This document shows, one piece after another, positions 1 through 9,638 of a DNA stretch of 64,000 bases. The DNA is taken from positions 62,001 to 126,000 of the forward strand of contig PHEB01000002.1 in NCBI GenBank assembly GCA_002842735.1, read 5' to 3'. Each line of letters starts with the position of its first letter. Position 1 is the stretch's first letter. The stretch is from Alphaproteobacteria bacterium HGW-Alphaproteobacteria-7. Lineage in GTDB: Bacteria > Pseudomonadota > Alphaproteobacteria > Sphingomonadales > Sphingomonadaceae. Below the pieces are notes generated by a model, which was not told the origin of the DNA, did not search any database, and saw nothing but the letters and a program-made list of their open reading frames with translations. A program made the position numbers and the translations under genes.

Positions 1-180
1 TACCGCGGCAAACCCCGCCGATCCGCCAAACCCGGTCAGCCAGTTCAGCCGCTGGGCATAGTCACCGACATATTCGCTCATATGTTCATCGCTGATGGGG
101 ATGATGAACCCATCCACCCCGCGCCGCTTCAATTCTGCGCGCAGGGCGGCAAGGCGGGCTTCATGAGTTTGCATCAGCAT
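1..180 (-). CDS. pepP: Xaa-Pro aminopeptidase (M24 family), N-terminal part, truncated by window edge
   Basis: Reverse complement from ATG at 180 reads MLMQTHEARLAALRAELKRRGVDGFIIPISDEHMSEYVGDYAQRLNWLTGFGGSAGFAAV, typical aminopeptidase P N-terminus; no stop before position 1. Not in the ORF track because it is truncated. Confidence 0.85.
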   Translation of the reverse strand, partial: MLMQTHEARLAALRAELKRRGVDGFIIPISDEHMSEYVGDYAQRLNWLTGFGGSAGFAAV

Positions 181-300
181 CGGTTCAATCCTCAGGCGTG
201 GGCGCAGGCTCTTGCCGCGCGCGAATGTGTCGTTAGAACCGCCAACATAGGCCCAACCGGGCTGTGTTTCCACCCAGACCTAAGACAGGGATTGCCGCCA

Positions 301-2520
301 ATGACCACAAGGATCAGCACGCGCGCGCTTGCCATCGCGCTTGCCGCCACCACCTTTGCCCCTGCTGCGGCTATCGCCGCCCCCAACGAGGAACAAGCCC
401 GCGTGATCACATCTGCCGCCGCACCATCTACCGTTACCGAGATCAAGCCGCCCGTCGCTGAAAAGCGCGCACACACCTACACCCACCACGGGATCACCAT
501 CGAAGACCCGTATGACTGGCTGTATGATAAATCCTATCCGGTGGTGGATGATGAGGACGTGCTCAACCACGTGAAGGCCGAAAACGCCTATTTCGAAGCG
601 AAGATGGCAGCCCAGGCCCCGCTGACCGAGGCGCTGTTCACCGAAATGCGCGCGCGCATCAAGGAAGACGACAGCACCGTTCCGCAGAAGGATGGCGAGT
701 TCCTCTACTGGAGCGAGTTCGAGGAAGGCGCGCAATATCGCAAGCATTGGCGCAAACCGGCGGCGGGGGGCGAGGCACAACTGCTGCTCGATGAAAACAG
801 CCTGGCTGAGGGACTCGAATATTTCCGCCTTGGCGCAGCCTCGATCAGCCAGAACGGGCGGTTTCTCGCTTTTTCGACCGACACTTCGGGCGGTGAACGC
901 TACACCGCGCGGATCAAGGATTTGCAGACCGGCGAACTGTTGCCCGATGAACTCACCAACCTGCGCGGCGGGCTGACCTGGGCCGCGAATGATACAGCGC
1001 TGGTTTACGGCCCCTCGACCGAGGAATGGCGCACGCTCGAAGCCAGGCTGCACGTGATCGGCACCCCGGTGGAAAGCGACGTGACGCTCTACAAGGAAGA
1101 AGACCAGAGCTTCGGCGTCGGGGCGGGGCTATCGGCGCAGGAAGACTGGCTGATCATCGCCACCGGCGACAATGAAACCAGCGAGGTGCGCCTCGTCCCC
1201 GCCGCCAACCCCACGGCGGAACCGATTCTGGTGAAGGCGCGCAACAAGGGTGTCGAATATTCGGTCGATGTCAGGGATGGCGAGCTGTGGGTGTTGACCA
1301 ATGACGATCACATCAACTTCCGCCTCGCCAAGGCTGATCTGAAAACGCCCGGTGACTGGCAGACGGTGATCGCGGGGTCGGACGAATTTTATCTGACCGA
1401 GTTTGACCTGTTCAAGGATTTCTTCGTCACCGAGGGGCGATTGGGCGGGCTCGATCAGATCCAGCTGCGTTCCTACGCCGATCCGGCCAACATCACCCCG
1501 ATCACCTTTCCCGAGGCAAGCTATACCGCCGGCCTTTCGGACAATCCCGAATATGCGGTGAGCAAGCTGCGGCTGTCCTATCAGAGCATGGTCACGCCCA
1601 GCACGGTTTATGATTATGATGTCGCGACGGGCGGGCTGACGACACTGAAGACGCAGGAAATCCCCAGCGGTTACGATGCCAGCCTCTATACCACGCAGCG
1701 CCTCACTGTGCAGGCGCGCGATGGGACGATGGTGCCGGTCAGCATCGTGATGCGGAAAGACCGCGCGGACATCCTCAAGAAGGCCGGGATCGAAGGGCCG
1801 GGGCCGCTGCACCTTTATGCTTACGGTGCCTATGGCTATGCGATCCCGCCGGGCTTTTCGACAACGCGCCTTTCGCTTGTGGATCGCGGTTTTGCCTATG
1901 CCATCGCCCATATTCGCGGCGGCGATGATCTGGGGCGGCGCTGGTATCTGCAAGGCAAGCTGTTCGAACGCGCCAACACCTTCAACGATTTCGTTGATGC
2001 CGGGCGCGGGCTGATCGCGCAGGGCTTTACGGCGGAAGGCATGGTCACGGCGAGCGGCGGTTCGGCGGGCGGTGAGCTGATGGGCGCGATCATCAACCAG
2101 GACCCGGCGCAATACGGCGCAATTGTCGCGCACGTGCCGTTTGTCGATGTGCTGAACACGATGCTGAACAAGGATCTGCCGCTGACGCCGGGCGAATGGC
2201 AGGAATGGGGCAACCCGATCACCGACAAGGCGGCGTTTGCCTATATCCTGTCCTATTCGCCCTATGATCAGGTGGTGGCGCGCGATTACCCGCCGCTGAT
2301 GGTGACAGCGGGGCTGAACGATCCGCGCGTGACCTATTGGGAACCGGCCAAGTGGGTTGCGAAACTGCGCGAGTTGAAGACCGACGACAACCTGCTGCTG
2401 CTGAAGACCAACATGGGCGCGGGCCACGGCGGACAATCGGGCCGTTGGAACAGCCTCAAGGAAACGGCGGAGGAGTTCGCCTTCATCCTGTGGCAGATGG
2501 GGATGGCGGGGGAGCGGTGA
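301..2520 (+). CDS. S9 family peptidase (prolyl oligopeptidase / oligopeptidase B-like), secreted
   Basis: ORF 82..2520; start moved to ATG 301 (MTTRISTRALAIALAATTFAPAAAIAAP signal peptide). C-terminal GGSAGG nucleophile motif and YAYGAYG / HIRGGDDLGRRWY motifs of S9A. Confidence 0.9.
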   Translation: MTTRISTRALAIALAATTFAPAAAIAAPNEEQARVITSAAAPSTVTEIKPPVAEKRAHTYTHHGITIEDPYDWLYDKSYPVVDDEDVLNHVKAENAYFEAKMAAQAPLTEALFTEMRARIKEDDSTVPQKDGEFLYWSEFEEGAQYRKHWRKPAAGGEAQLLLDENSLAEGLEYFRLGAASISQNGRFLAFSTDTSGGERYTARIKDLQTGELLPDELTNLRGGLTWAANDTALVYGPSTEEWRTLEARLHVIGTPVESDVTLYKEEDQSFGVGAGLSAQEDWLIIATGDNETSEVRLVPAANPTAEPILVKARNKGVEYSVDVRDGELWVLTNDDHINFRLAKADLKTPGDWQTVIAGSDEFYLTEFDLFKDFFVTEGRLGGLDQIQLRSYADPANITPITFPEASYTAGLSDNPEYAVSKLRLSYQSMVTPSTVYDYDVATGGLTTLKTQEIPSGYDASLYTTQRLTVQARDGTMVPVSIVMRKDRADILKKAGIEGPGPLHLYAYGAYGYAIPPGFSTTRLSLVDRGFAYAIAHIRGGDDLGRRWYLQGKLFERANTFNDFVDAGRGLIAQGFTAEGMVTASGGSAGGELMGAIINQDPAQYGAIVAHVPFVDVLNTMLNKDLPLTPGEWQEWGNPITDKAAFAYILSYSPYDQVVARDYPPLMVTAGLNDPRVTYWEPAKWVAKLRELKTDDNLLLLKTNMGAGHGGQSGRWNSLKETAEEFAFILWQMGMAGER

Positions 2521-2921
2521 CTAAACCCGCCCACTTCACCCGCAGCTTCATGGCCGCGCCGCAGCACATCGATGAGCTCGGCCACGTCAACAACACCGTG
2601 TGGGTGCAGTGGATTCAGGATCTCGCCACCGCGCACTGGGAAGCGGCGGCGCGGCCCGAACACAAGGCGGCGTTCTTGTGGGTCGTGGTGCGGCACGAGA
2701 TCGATTATCGCGGCAATATTGCCGAGGGCGCGAGCGTTACCGGCACGACATGGATCGAAGGCGCAGCGCAGGGCGCGAAATCGCTGCGGCGCGTGGAATT
2801 CACCGATGCGGGCGGCAAGCGCCTCGTCAGCGCGGCGACCACTTGGGCGATGATCGACCGGGCGAGCGGGCGGCTGGCACGGGTGCGGCCCGAGGTTCTC
2901 GCGCCGTTTCAGGCCGATTAG
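2517..2921 (+). CDS. Acyl-CoA thioesterase, 4HBT hotdog family
   Basis: In-frame GTG at 2517 overlaps the upstream stop (gtga); HIDELGHVNNTVWVQWIQDLATAHW is characteristic of 4HBT thioesterases. Confidence 0.8.
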   Translation: MTKPAHFTRSFMAAPQHIDELGHVNNTVWVQWIQDLATAHWEAAARPEHKAAFLWVVVRHEIDYRGNIAEGASVTGTTWIEGAAQGAKSLRRVEFTDAGGKRLVSAATTWAMIDRASGRLARVRPEVLAPFQAD

Positions 2922-4687
2922 GCAGCCTTGTCCGCGGCCCTTCGTTTCCGGCGATTCTTGGGCGCGGTGTTGAATACGGTCAGGCGCGCATAGGCGAGCC
3001 GGTTGCGGCCGGCCGCCTTGGCTTCATACATCAGCGCATCGGCACGGGCGTAGAATTCGCTGAACGCCATCTTGTGGCGGTCGCCATCGGCCAGCACGAT
3101 TACGCCCATGCTGGCCGTCACCGGCAGGCTGAGCCCGGACACTTCCGTGGCAATGCGCTGCGGGATCGCCTGCCGCAAAGCCTCGGCGCGCTCCAACGTG
3201 CGTTCACCGCGCAGCAGCACCACAAATTCCTCTCCGCCCAATCGCACCGCAATCGAGTTCCGGTCTCCCTCAGTGCGCAGTGCGCCCGCACAGGCAACCA
3301 GCGCGGCATCACCGATCTGGTGGCCATGCAGATCATTGACCGACTTGAACCGATCAAGATCAACCAGCGCAAAGGTATGGAAACCCTGCGCCAACAGCTG
3401 ATCAAAGCGCGCTTCGATGGCGCGGCGGTTCATCAACCCGGTAAGCGAATCGCGGGTTGAAAGCTGTTCCAGCATCCGCGCCTCGGTCAGCGCGGCATCG
3501 CGTTCGCGCCGCAGCGCCAGGAAACGGTCGGCGATGGCGAGGCTGATCACCACCACTTCGATCCCCACCGCGATGTAAAGCATCTGATCAAGGCTTGGCG
3601 GGCCGACATACCAGCCCAGCCCGCGCAGCAGGCGTTCGACCGTGGCGATGATCACCGGCGTCCACGCCATTGCGATAAAGCGCGCCGAACGGCTGCCGCG
3701 CAGCAAGGCTTCGACCACTGCGGCGCTGATGATCACCAGCACCGGCAGGAAGGCGATCAGATAGGCCTGATCGTCAAACGGCTGGGTCGCATCGAACTGA
3801 AAGGCAAAGAACCCCGGCACGATGATGGTGAAATAGCCCACCATGATCGTGATCCGGCGCATCAGCCGCGACTGCGCGCCGCGTTCAAGGAAGGTGGCAA
3901 GAAAAATCGCCGACAACCCTATTCCGATGGCCGAGGAAAGCGCGGTGATGATCGCCATCGCCGCCACCGGCACCGTGACAAACGCGTTGATCAGCCCGCC
4001 TGCAAAGGTCACATAGACCATCATCGCGGCAACCATCATCGCGTGCAGAACCACAAATTTTTCGCGCAGCACGATGAAGAAATTGACGTCGAACAGCAGC
4101 GGCAGAACCAGCATCCCGACCACGAAAGCCAGCAGCAGCATATTGGTCTGCGACCATTCGGCCCGCGACTGATCATGGGTGATCCGCGCTTCGGTAAGCA
4201 GCGGCACCGAATGCGGCCCTTCGATCCGCACCATCAGCAGGCTTGTTTGCGGGGTAATTTCGGGCAGCGGCAGCTGGAACACCGGGCCTTCCGGAAAGGG
4301 TTGGCCATCGGCCTCGGCAAAGCGCGCTGTCCGCATCGTGCCATCAGTATCGAGCGCGTGGAAGGTGATCGCGTCGAACCGCGCAATCCGGCTGAAAAAC
4401 TGGCGCGGCGGCGATGCACCTTGCCAGCTATCCACCTCAAACCGCAGCCAGACTGCGGGCGAACCTGCGCGCCAGCCGTCATCCGAACAGGTCCACGAAG
4501 CGCGCGGCACCATCGCTTCGGCGGTCTGGTCAAGCGAAGTCGCGGCATGGCAGGCAGGCGCGAAGCTGGGCAACGTCCGATCTTCCGCCGACGCCGGTCG
4601 GACGACGAACATCGCCAGCAGCACAGCCGCGATACACAGTCGGATCAGAAGGCGCAGTCTTGCCATGCCGCGATGCCTACCATCCAA
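2918..4687 (-). CDS. Diguanylate cyclase, 7TMR-DISM-like membrane N-terminus plus GGDEF domain
   Basis: Signal peptide, multiple TM helices, then DSLTGLMNRRAIE ... RLGGEEFVVLL ... ADALMYEAKAAGRNR. Confidence 0.88.
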   Translation of the reverse strand: MDGRHRGMARLRLLIRLCIAAVLLAMFVVRPASAEDRTLPSFAPACHAATSLDQTAEAMVPRASWTCSDDGWRAGSPAVWLRFEVDSWQGASPPRQFFSRIARFDAITFHALDTDGTMRTARFAEADGQPFPEGPVFQLPLPEITPQTSLLMVRIEGPHSVPLLTEARITHDQSRAEWSQTNMLLLAFVVGMLVLPLLFDVNFFIVLREKFVVLHAMMVAAMMVYVTFAGGLINAFVTVPVAAMAIITALSSAIGIGLSAIFLATFLERGAQSRLMRRITIMVGYFTIIVPGFFAFQFDATQPFDDQAYLIAFLPVLVIISAAVVEALLRGSRSARFIAMAWTPVIIATVERLLRGLGWYVGPPSLDQMLYIAVGIEVVVISLAIADRFLALRRERDAALTEARMLEQLSTRDSLTGLMNRRAIEARFDQLLAQGFHTFALVDLDRFKSVNDLHGHQIGDAALVACAGALRTEGDRNSIAVRLGGEEFVVLLRGERTLERAEALRQAIPQRIATEVSGLSLPVTASMGVIVLADGDRHKMAFSEFYARADALMYEAKAAGRNRLAYARLTVFNTAPKNRRKRRAADKAA

Positions 4688-4789
4688 GCTCTTACGATGC
4701 TGTTAAGTCGCCCCACCATTTCGGAGCAAATTTCGCCGCAAGTCATGCGGTTGCGCCATATCAATGGGCTGACTTGATCGCCCCGGTTT

Positions 4790-4807
4790 TCGTCATATAG
4801 CTGTCAT
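4790..4807 (+). promoter_or_regulatory. Candidate PHO box (PhoB binding site)
   Basis: tcgtcatatagctgtcat: second half is a perfect CTGTCAT, first half TCGTCAT, 4-nt spacer; 45 bp upstream of the pstS-like start. Confidence 0.7.
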
Positions 4808-4851
4808 GTTTCAGGCCTACCGCGCCAATATACGAACGATCAGGATCAATC

Positions 4852-5916
4852 ATGTCACAGCACCGCATCACATCATTTGCCAAGTTTGGCACTGCCATGG
4901 CGCTGGCAAGCTTTGCGCTTTCCGCCTGCGATTCGGGCGGTGGCAGCGCGCGCAATTCGGTTCATGCGGTTGGATCGTCTACGGTCTATCCCTTCGCCAA
5001 GGTGGTGGCGGAAAATTTCGCCCGGTCGAACAAGGGTTCGCGATCGCCGCTGATCGAATCGACCGGCACCGGCAATGGGATCAAACTGTTCTGTTCCGGC
5101 CTTGGCCCCAACACCCCCGATATGGCCCATGCCTCGCGGCGGATGAAGGTTTCCGAATTCGAAGCCTGCGTTTCCAATAACGTGGCAGAGGTTATCGAAT
5201 TGCAGGTCGGGCTCGACGGGATCGCCTTTGCTTCGGCCAAGGGCGGGATCATGCTCAACCTGTCGCCCAAAACAGTTTACGAAGCGCTCGCGGCCAAGCC
5301 CTATGGCAAGCCGCAGACCGCCAAGACCTGGAAGGATGTTGACCCGTCGCTGCCAGCCGACCCGATCGTCGTTTATGGCCCGCCCAGCACATCGGGCACG
5401 CGCGATGCGTTGAAGGAACTGGTGCTCGAAGTTGGTTGCGCCACCAACCCGGAAATGAAGGCGCTCAAAGACAGCGACGAAGACAGCTACAAGCAGATTT
5501 GCACCGAAGTGCGCAGCGATGGCGGCTATGTCGATCAGGGTGAACAGGATAATCTGATCGTCCAGAAGATCATCGGCAATCCGCGCACGGTCGGGATTTT
5601 CGGGTTTTCCTATCTCGAAGAAAACAGCGACCGGGTGCAGGGGCTGCCGATGAACGGGGTCGACCCGACTTACGATAACATCTCCAGCTTTGCCTATCCG
5701 GGTGCCCGCCCGCTGTATATCTACGTCAAGAAAGCGCACATGCGCGCGATCCCTGGTCTTGAAAATTACATGCAGGAATGGGTCAAGAGCTGGGGCAAGG
5801 ATGGCCCGCTGGCGAAGATCGGGTTGGTGGCAATGTCGCCGGAAGCGATGCAGGCGAATGCCGCCAAGGTCAGCGAACAGCTGATCCTGACCAAGGAAGA
5901 ACTCGCCGCCAAATAA
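4852..5916 (+). CDS. Phosphate ABC transporter substrate-binding protein (PstS-like lipoprotein)
   Basis: Lipobox LSAC; VHAVGSSTVYPFAKVVAENFAR and GPPSTSGTRDALKELV typical of PstS-like proteins. Confidence 0.88.
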   Translation: MSQHRITSFAKFGTAMALASFALSACDSGGGSARNSVHAVGSSTVYPFAKVVAENFARSNKGSRSPLIESTGTGNGIKLFCSGLGPNTPDMAHASRRMKVSEFEACVSNNVAEVIELQVGLDGIAFASAKGGIMLNLSPKTVYEALAAKPYGKPQTAKTWKDVDPSLPADPIVVYGPPSTSGTRDALKELVLEVGCATNPEMKALKDSDEDSYKQICTEVRSDGGYVDQGEQDNLIVQKIIGNPRTVGIFGFSYLEENSDRVQGLPMNGVDPTYDNISSFAYPGARPLYIYVKKAHMRAIPGLENYMQEWVKSWGKDGPLAKIGLVAMSPEAMQANAAKVSEQLILTKEELAAK

Positions 5917-5955
5917 CCCGCAGTTGCGGCGCGTGCGCGGAGCGGGTAATCTGCC

Positions 5956-7110
5956 GTGATGAGCGCGCGCAAGATTGCCCTGTGGCACACCGTCGGCCTG
6001 ATCGACGCGGAGACGCGCGACCGGCTGCTCGCCTATGAAACCGCCCATTCCCGCCCGTTGGCATTATGGGCGGTGTTTGGGATTGGCGCGCTCGCTATCG
6101 CCTTGGGGCTGGTGTCGGTGGTGGCCGCCAATTGGGAGGACATCCCCGGCCAATTGCGGCTTGGCGTCCACCTTGCGCTGATTATCGCCGGATTGGCGGC
6201 GCTGTTCTGGCGTGAAGCGCGGCTGGCGGCGGCATCGCCGTGGGCGGTGGAGGCGCTGTTGTTCGTCACCGCCGCGCTGGGCCTCACCTTTTTCGGGCAT
6301 CTCGGGCAGGTTTACCAGACGTCCTCTCCGATGTGGAAACCGCTGGCGGTGTGGTTGGTGCTGTTCGCGCCGTTGTTGCTGATGATGGGCCGCAGCTGGC
6401 CCGCCGCGCTGGCGGTGCTGGGTGGCAGCGTGTGGTGCGTATGGGAATATGCCACCGCCAGCACCGATTATGGTGCGATGCGCGATCCGAGCACCGGGCG
6501 GCTGTTGTGGCTGGCATTTGTTACCGCACTGCCGGTGGGATTTGCGCCCTTTGCGGCGGGGCTTCGTGCCCGCAGCGCCCGGCCTGATTTCTGGCGGCGG
6601 CTGGAGCAGCTGGCCTTGGCCTATGCCGTGGCGGGAGCGTCGTTTGCGACTTTCATCGCCAGCATCGGAGAGTTCGGTGATACCCGGCTGGTGAGGGATC
6701 TGGCGAGCATGGTGATGGGCGGCGCGGTTGCGGTGCTGGCGGGGCTTGGCGTGGTGCTGGCGCGGCCGGGCATCTCGGGCCAGATGGCGGGCGCGATCAT
6801 TGCCGGCGCGGGGCTGGTGCTGCCGCTGGCCTACGGCGCGAATGATCTGACCGTCCCCGCCGCCGCGCTGTTCATGGCGCTGTGGGTCGGGATCGCGGCT
6901 GCGGCACTGACGGCGCATTGGCGCGGCGTGTTTCAGCTGGCGGTGGCGGTCATCGCGCTGCGGCTCATCATCCTCAGCTTTGAACTGGCGAGCGACCTGT
7001 TGCTCAGCGGTGCCGGGCTGATCATGGCAGGCCTGCTGATCCTCGGCATTGCATGGGCCGCGGTGCGGGTGTCGAAACGCTTCGCCCCCGATGTGGAGGG
7101 CGAGGCATGA
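5956..7110 (+). CDS. DUF2157 domain-containing polytopic membrane protein
   Basis: N-terminal LWHTVGLIDAETRDRLLAYE followed by many TM helices; downstream GDYXXLXY gene is the usual partner. Confidence 0.75.
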   Translation: MMSARKIALWHTVGLIDAETRDRLLAYETAHSRPLALWAVFGIGALAIALGLVSVVAANWEDIPGQLRLGVHLALIIAGLAALFWREARLAAASPWAVEALLFVTAALGLTFFGHLGQVYQTSSPMWKPLAVWLVLFAPLLLMMGRSWPAALAVLGGSVWCVWEYATASTDYGAMRDPSTGRLLWLAFVTALPVGFAPFAAGLRARSARPDFWRRLEQLALAYAVAGASFATFIASIGEFGDTRLVRDLASMVMGGAVAVLAGLGVVLARPGISGQMAGAIIAGAGLVLPLAYGANDLTVPAAALFMALWVGIAAAALTAHWRGVFQLAVAVIALRLIILSFELASDLLLSGAGLIMAGLLILGIAWAAVRVSKRFAPDVEGEA

Positions 7111-7655
7111 GGGCCGCCCGTCTCGCCGCTGCCGTCCTGCCGCTCCTCGGCCTCGGCGCCTTGTGGGCCACGAGCGAGCGCACTTACAACACGGGAACCG
7201 AGTGGCTCGTGCCGGTGCGGGGCTATGACCCACGCGATTACCTGCGCGGGCATTATGTCGAGTTCAGCTATGACTGGCCGGGAGAGGAAGACCTTAGCGA
7301 CATCGCATTAAGCGCGCTGTGTCTCGAAGGCGAAGCGCCGAATATTGCGCGCGTGCGATGGTTGCAGGAGGATGAGGCTTGCGATCATCCGCTGCGCGCC
7401 GATCTTTCGGGGGTCTATAGCTGGGATGCGCTGATGCGCGGACGCCTGTATGTCGGGCAAGACCGCGCGCTGGCGCTGGAGGAGGAACTGCGCAACCGTG
7501 ACCAGCGCGGGATCGTCACCATCCGCCAGCGCGAGGATGGCAGCTTCACGCCCATCGCCATCCGCTTCCGTCCGCTGACCCCCGCCGAACAGGCTGAACG
7601 CGATGCGCAGGATCAGCCGCCCACCATGCCGCCTGCGATCATGGACGCGCCCTAG
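7107..7655 (+). CDS. GDYXXLXY domain-containing protein
   Basis: ATGA overlap with DUF2157 gene; YDPRDYLRGHYVEFSYDW motif matches the GDYXXLXY family. Confidence 0.78.
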   Translation: MRAARLAAAVLPLLGLGALWATSERTYNTGTEWLVPVRGYDPRDYLRGHYVEFSYDWPGEEDLSDIALSALCLEGEAPNIARVRWLQEDEACDHPLRADLSGVYSWDALMRGRLYVGQDRALALEEELRNRDQRGIVTIRQREDGSFTPIAIRFRPLTPAEQAERDAQDQPPTMPPAIMDAP

Positions 7656-8596
7656 CGGAAATTCTCGCCCGTAGCGGCGATCCGCACCTTGAGCCCCGCC
7701 TGACAGATGTTCTGGATTTCAATCCCCGGATGGGCGTTGACCTCGATCACCAGCGGGCCATCATTGACGTCAAGCACGATATCCGCCCCGCAATAGCCCA
7801 GCCCCACGGCGGGGCCACAGCGTGAGGCGAGTTCCAGCACCCGCTCCCAGCCCGGAATCTCGAACCCGATCAGCAGCACGCCGGTATCGGGGTGATGGGT
7901 GATCGGCGTGCCTTTCACCACGGCGCGGGTGATCTTGCCGGTGACCATGTCGATCCCTGCGCCAATCGCGCGCTGATGGAGGTTGGCCTTGCCATCGGAT
8001 TCAAGCGTCGGCAGCCGCACCATCGCCATCAGTGGGGTGTAATGCAGGCTGATGACGCGCAGATCGGGCAGGCCTTCGGGCACAATGCTGGCCAGCGCCG
8101 GATCAGCGATGATCAGCGGTTCGATCAGCGCGGCATCCTCCGCTGCAGAATCGCCCGAAAAGCCGCCATCGACCACCTTCTGGATGTGATGCATCACCGC
8201 TTCTTCGGTCAGCGGCGCGCCCGATCCCTTGAACCAGGTATTGCCTTCGCGGCGCACCGCCAGAAGAATGCCGTCACCCTGCGATCCGCGTGCGGGCTTG
8301 ATCGCCCAGGCATCGGGCATATCGCGGCTCGGTTTGAATTCTGCCAGTTTCTGGTGGGTGTCGATCACCGCGACCGTGCCGGTGCAGGCGATCCCGGCAG
8401 CCTGCAGCGCCACCTTGGCCGCCACCTTGTCACGCGCACGCTCAATCGCGATGCGCGGATTATATTTCTGGATCAGCGCGTTGCGCATATTGATGCCGAG
8501 AATCTCGTCGATCCGGGCAAGCTGCGGGGGGCGCAGCTTGCTGAGCGCGTCATAATTCACCGTCTTTTTGCGTAATAGCCCGAACATATCAAACAT
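7652..8596 (-). CDS. RimK-like ATP-grasp protein (alpha-L-glutamate ligase-like family)
   Basis: Translation: NPRIAIERARDKVAAKVALQAAGI ... WAIKPARGSQGDGIL ... GYCGADIVLDVNDGPLVIEVNAHPGIEIQNICQAGL (ATP-grasp). Confidence 0.82.
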   Translation of the reverse strand: MFDMFGLLRKKTVNYDALSKLRPPQLARIDEILGINMRNALIQKYNPRIAIERARDKVAAKVALQAAGIACTGTVAVIDTHQKLAEFKPSRDMPDAWAIKPARGSQGDGILLAVRREGNTWFKGSGAPLTEEAVMHHIQKVVDGGFSGDSAAEDAALIEPLIIADPALASIVPEGLPDLRVISLHYTPLMAMVRLPTLESDGKANLHQRAIGAGIDMVTGKITRAVVKGTPITHHPDTGVLLIGFEIPGWERVLELASRCGPAVGLGYCGADIVLDVNDGPLVIEVNAHPGIEIQNICQAGLKVRIAATGENFR

Positions 8597-9638
8597 CCTC
8601 TGCCGTCCGGATGATCCAGGCGTTGTGAATCAGCGGCCGCCCGGATGCGTCAAGACGAGGCGCAAACTGCGCCTCCTTGTTGGGTTTGATCGGTTGCGGA
8701 ACCCGCCTTCGCCGCCCGGGGGTGAGATCCGCTGGCGAATCGATCACCCAAACGCCGTGGAGCGGAGGCGCGCGCTCCAGCGCTTCCTCCCGGCTGATCG
8801 GTTCAAGATCAAGTTCGAGCTGGTCGGGGTTGGCTTTTTGCCGCGCCTGCCGCCGCCGTTCGAGCCAGATCGGCGCAAACCGCCCGATTTCCGAAAGCCG
8901 CAAGCCGCGATAGCGGCCAAGCACCGCAATCGCGACACCTGTGAATGCCGGCATCAGCAGCGGCGACCATTCGATCAGCGCCAGCGCAAAATCCGACACC
9001 ATCACGAATTGGATGACCACCGCCAGAATGAAGGTGTTGAACGCCATCTTCGCCGCCGGTTTCGGCCCGTCCTTGTCCCATTGTTTGAACCAGCGTTCGA
9101 CAACCAGCGCGCAGACGATCACCGGGAAGGCATCGACCTGCAACTGGGTATCAAGGATCATCAGCAAGGCCACCAGCACCAGCACGATCAGCGAAATCAG
9201 CACGCCCAGAAACCCCACGCGCGTCATCCGCAATTTGAGCAAGGTGGGGGTGACAATCATGCCGGCCAGCACCGATGATCCCAGCACCACCGGCCCCATG
9301 ATCGGGCCGATTTGCAGGAACGCCAGCGCGATCAGCATCGGGGTGAACAGCCCGAACGCCTTCAACCCGATAAAGCTGCGCGCCAGCACCACCAGAAATG
9401 CGCCGAGCGGCAACACCATCAGCAGGTTCGATGGCTTCAGCCCCCAGATCGCCTGCGACGTCGCCACCCCTTCGAACGAAGATGGCAGGGCAAAGAAGGC
9501 CGAGGTATTGGCAAGGCCAAGCGCCACCAGCGCCGCGATGATCGCGCCGACAGCTATGCCTATGTAGAAAGGGCGCCTGACCTGCGGGGTTGCGCGCTTC
9601 CATATCTGGCTGAGTCTGGAGATCAGCTCAGAATGCAT
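8589..9638 (-). CDS. 7TM protein of the type usually fused to an inactive transglutaminase; here without the transglutaminase part
   Basis: Start taken at ATG 9638 (MHSELISRLSQIWKRATPQVRRPFYIG). TM helices plus ALVVERWFKQWDKDGPKPAAKMAFNTFILAVVIQF and GRYRGLRLSEIGRFAPIW. Overlaps neighbours by 8 and 11 bp. Confidence 0.72.
   Translation of the reverse strand: MHSELISRLSQIWKRATPQVRRPFYIGIAVGAIIAALVALGLANTSAFFALPSSFEGVATSQAIWGLKPSNLLMVLPLGAFLVVLARSFIGLKAFGLFTPMLIALAFLQIGPIMGPVVLGSSVLAGMIVTPTLLKLRMTRVGFLGVLISLIVLVLVALLMILDTQLQVDAFPVIVCALVVERWFKQWDKDGPKPAAKMAFNTFILAVVIQFVMVSDFALALIEWSPLLMPAFTGVAIAVLGRYRGLRLSEIGRFAPIWLERRRQARQKANPDQLELDLEPISREEALERAPPLHGVWVIDSPADLTPGRRRRVPQPIKPNKEAQFAPRLDASGRPLIHNAWIIRTAEDV

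Noticed and set aside
1129-2436. 435-aa minus-strand ORF opposite the S9 peptidase
   Set aside because: High-GC shadow ORF with no domain; plus strand encodes a clear peptidase.
4043-4777. 244-aa plus-strand ORF opposite the GGDEF gene
   Set aside because: His/Gln/Arg-rich shadow translation; no homology signal.
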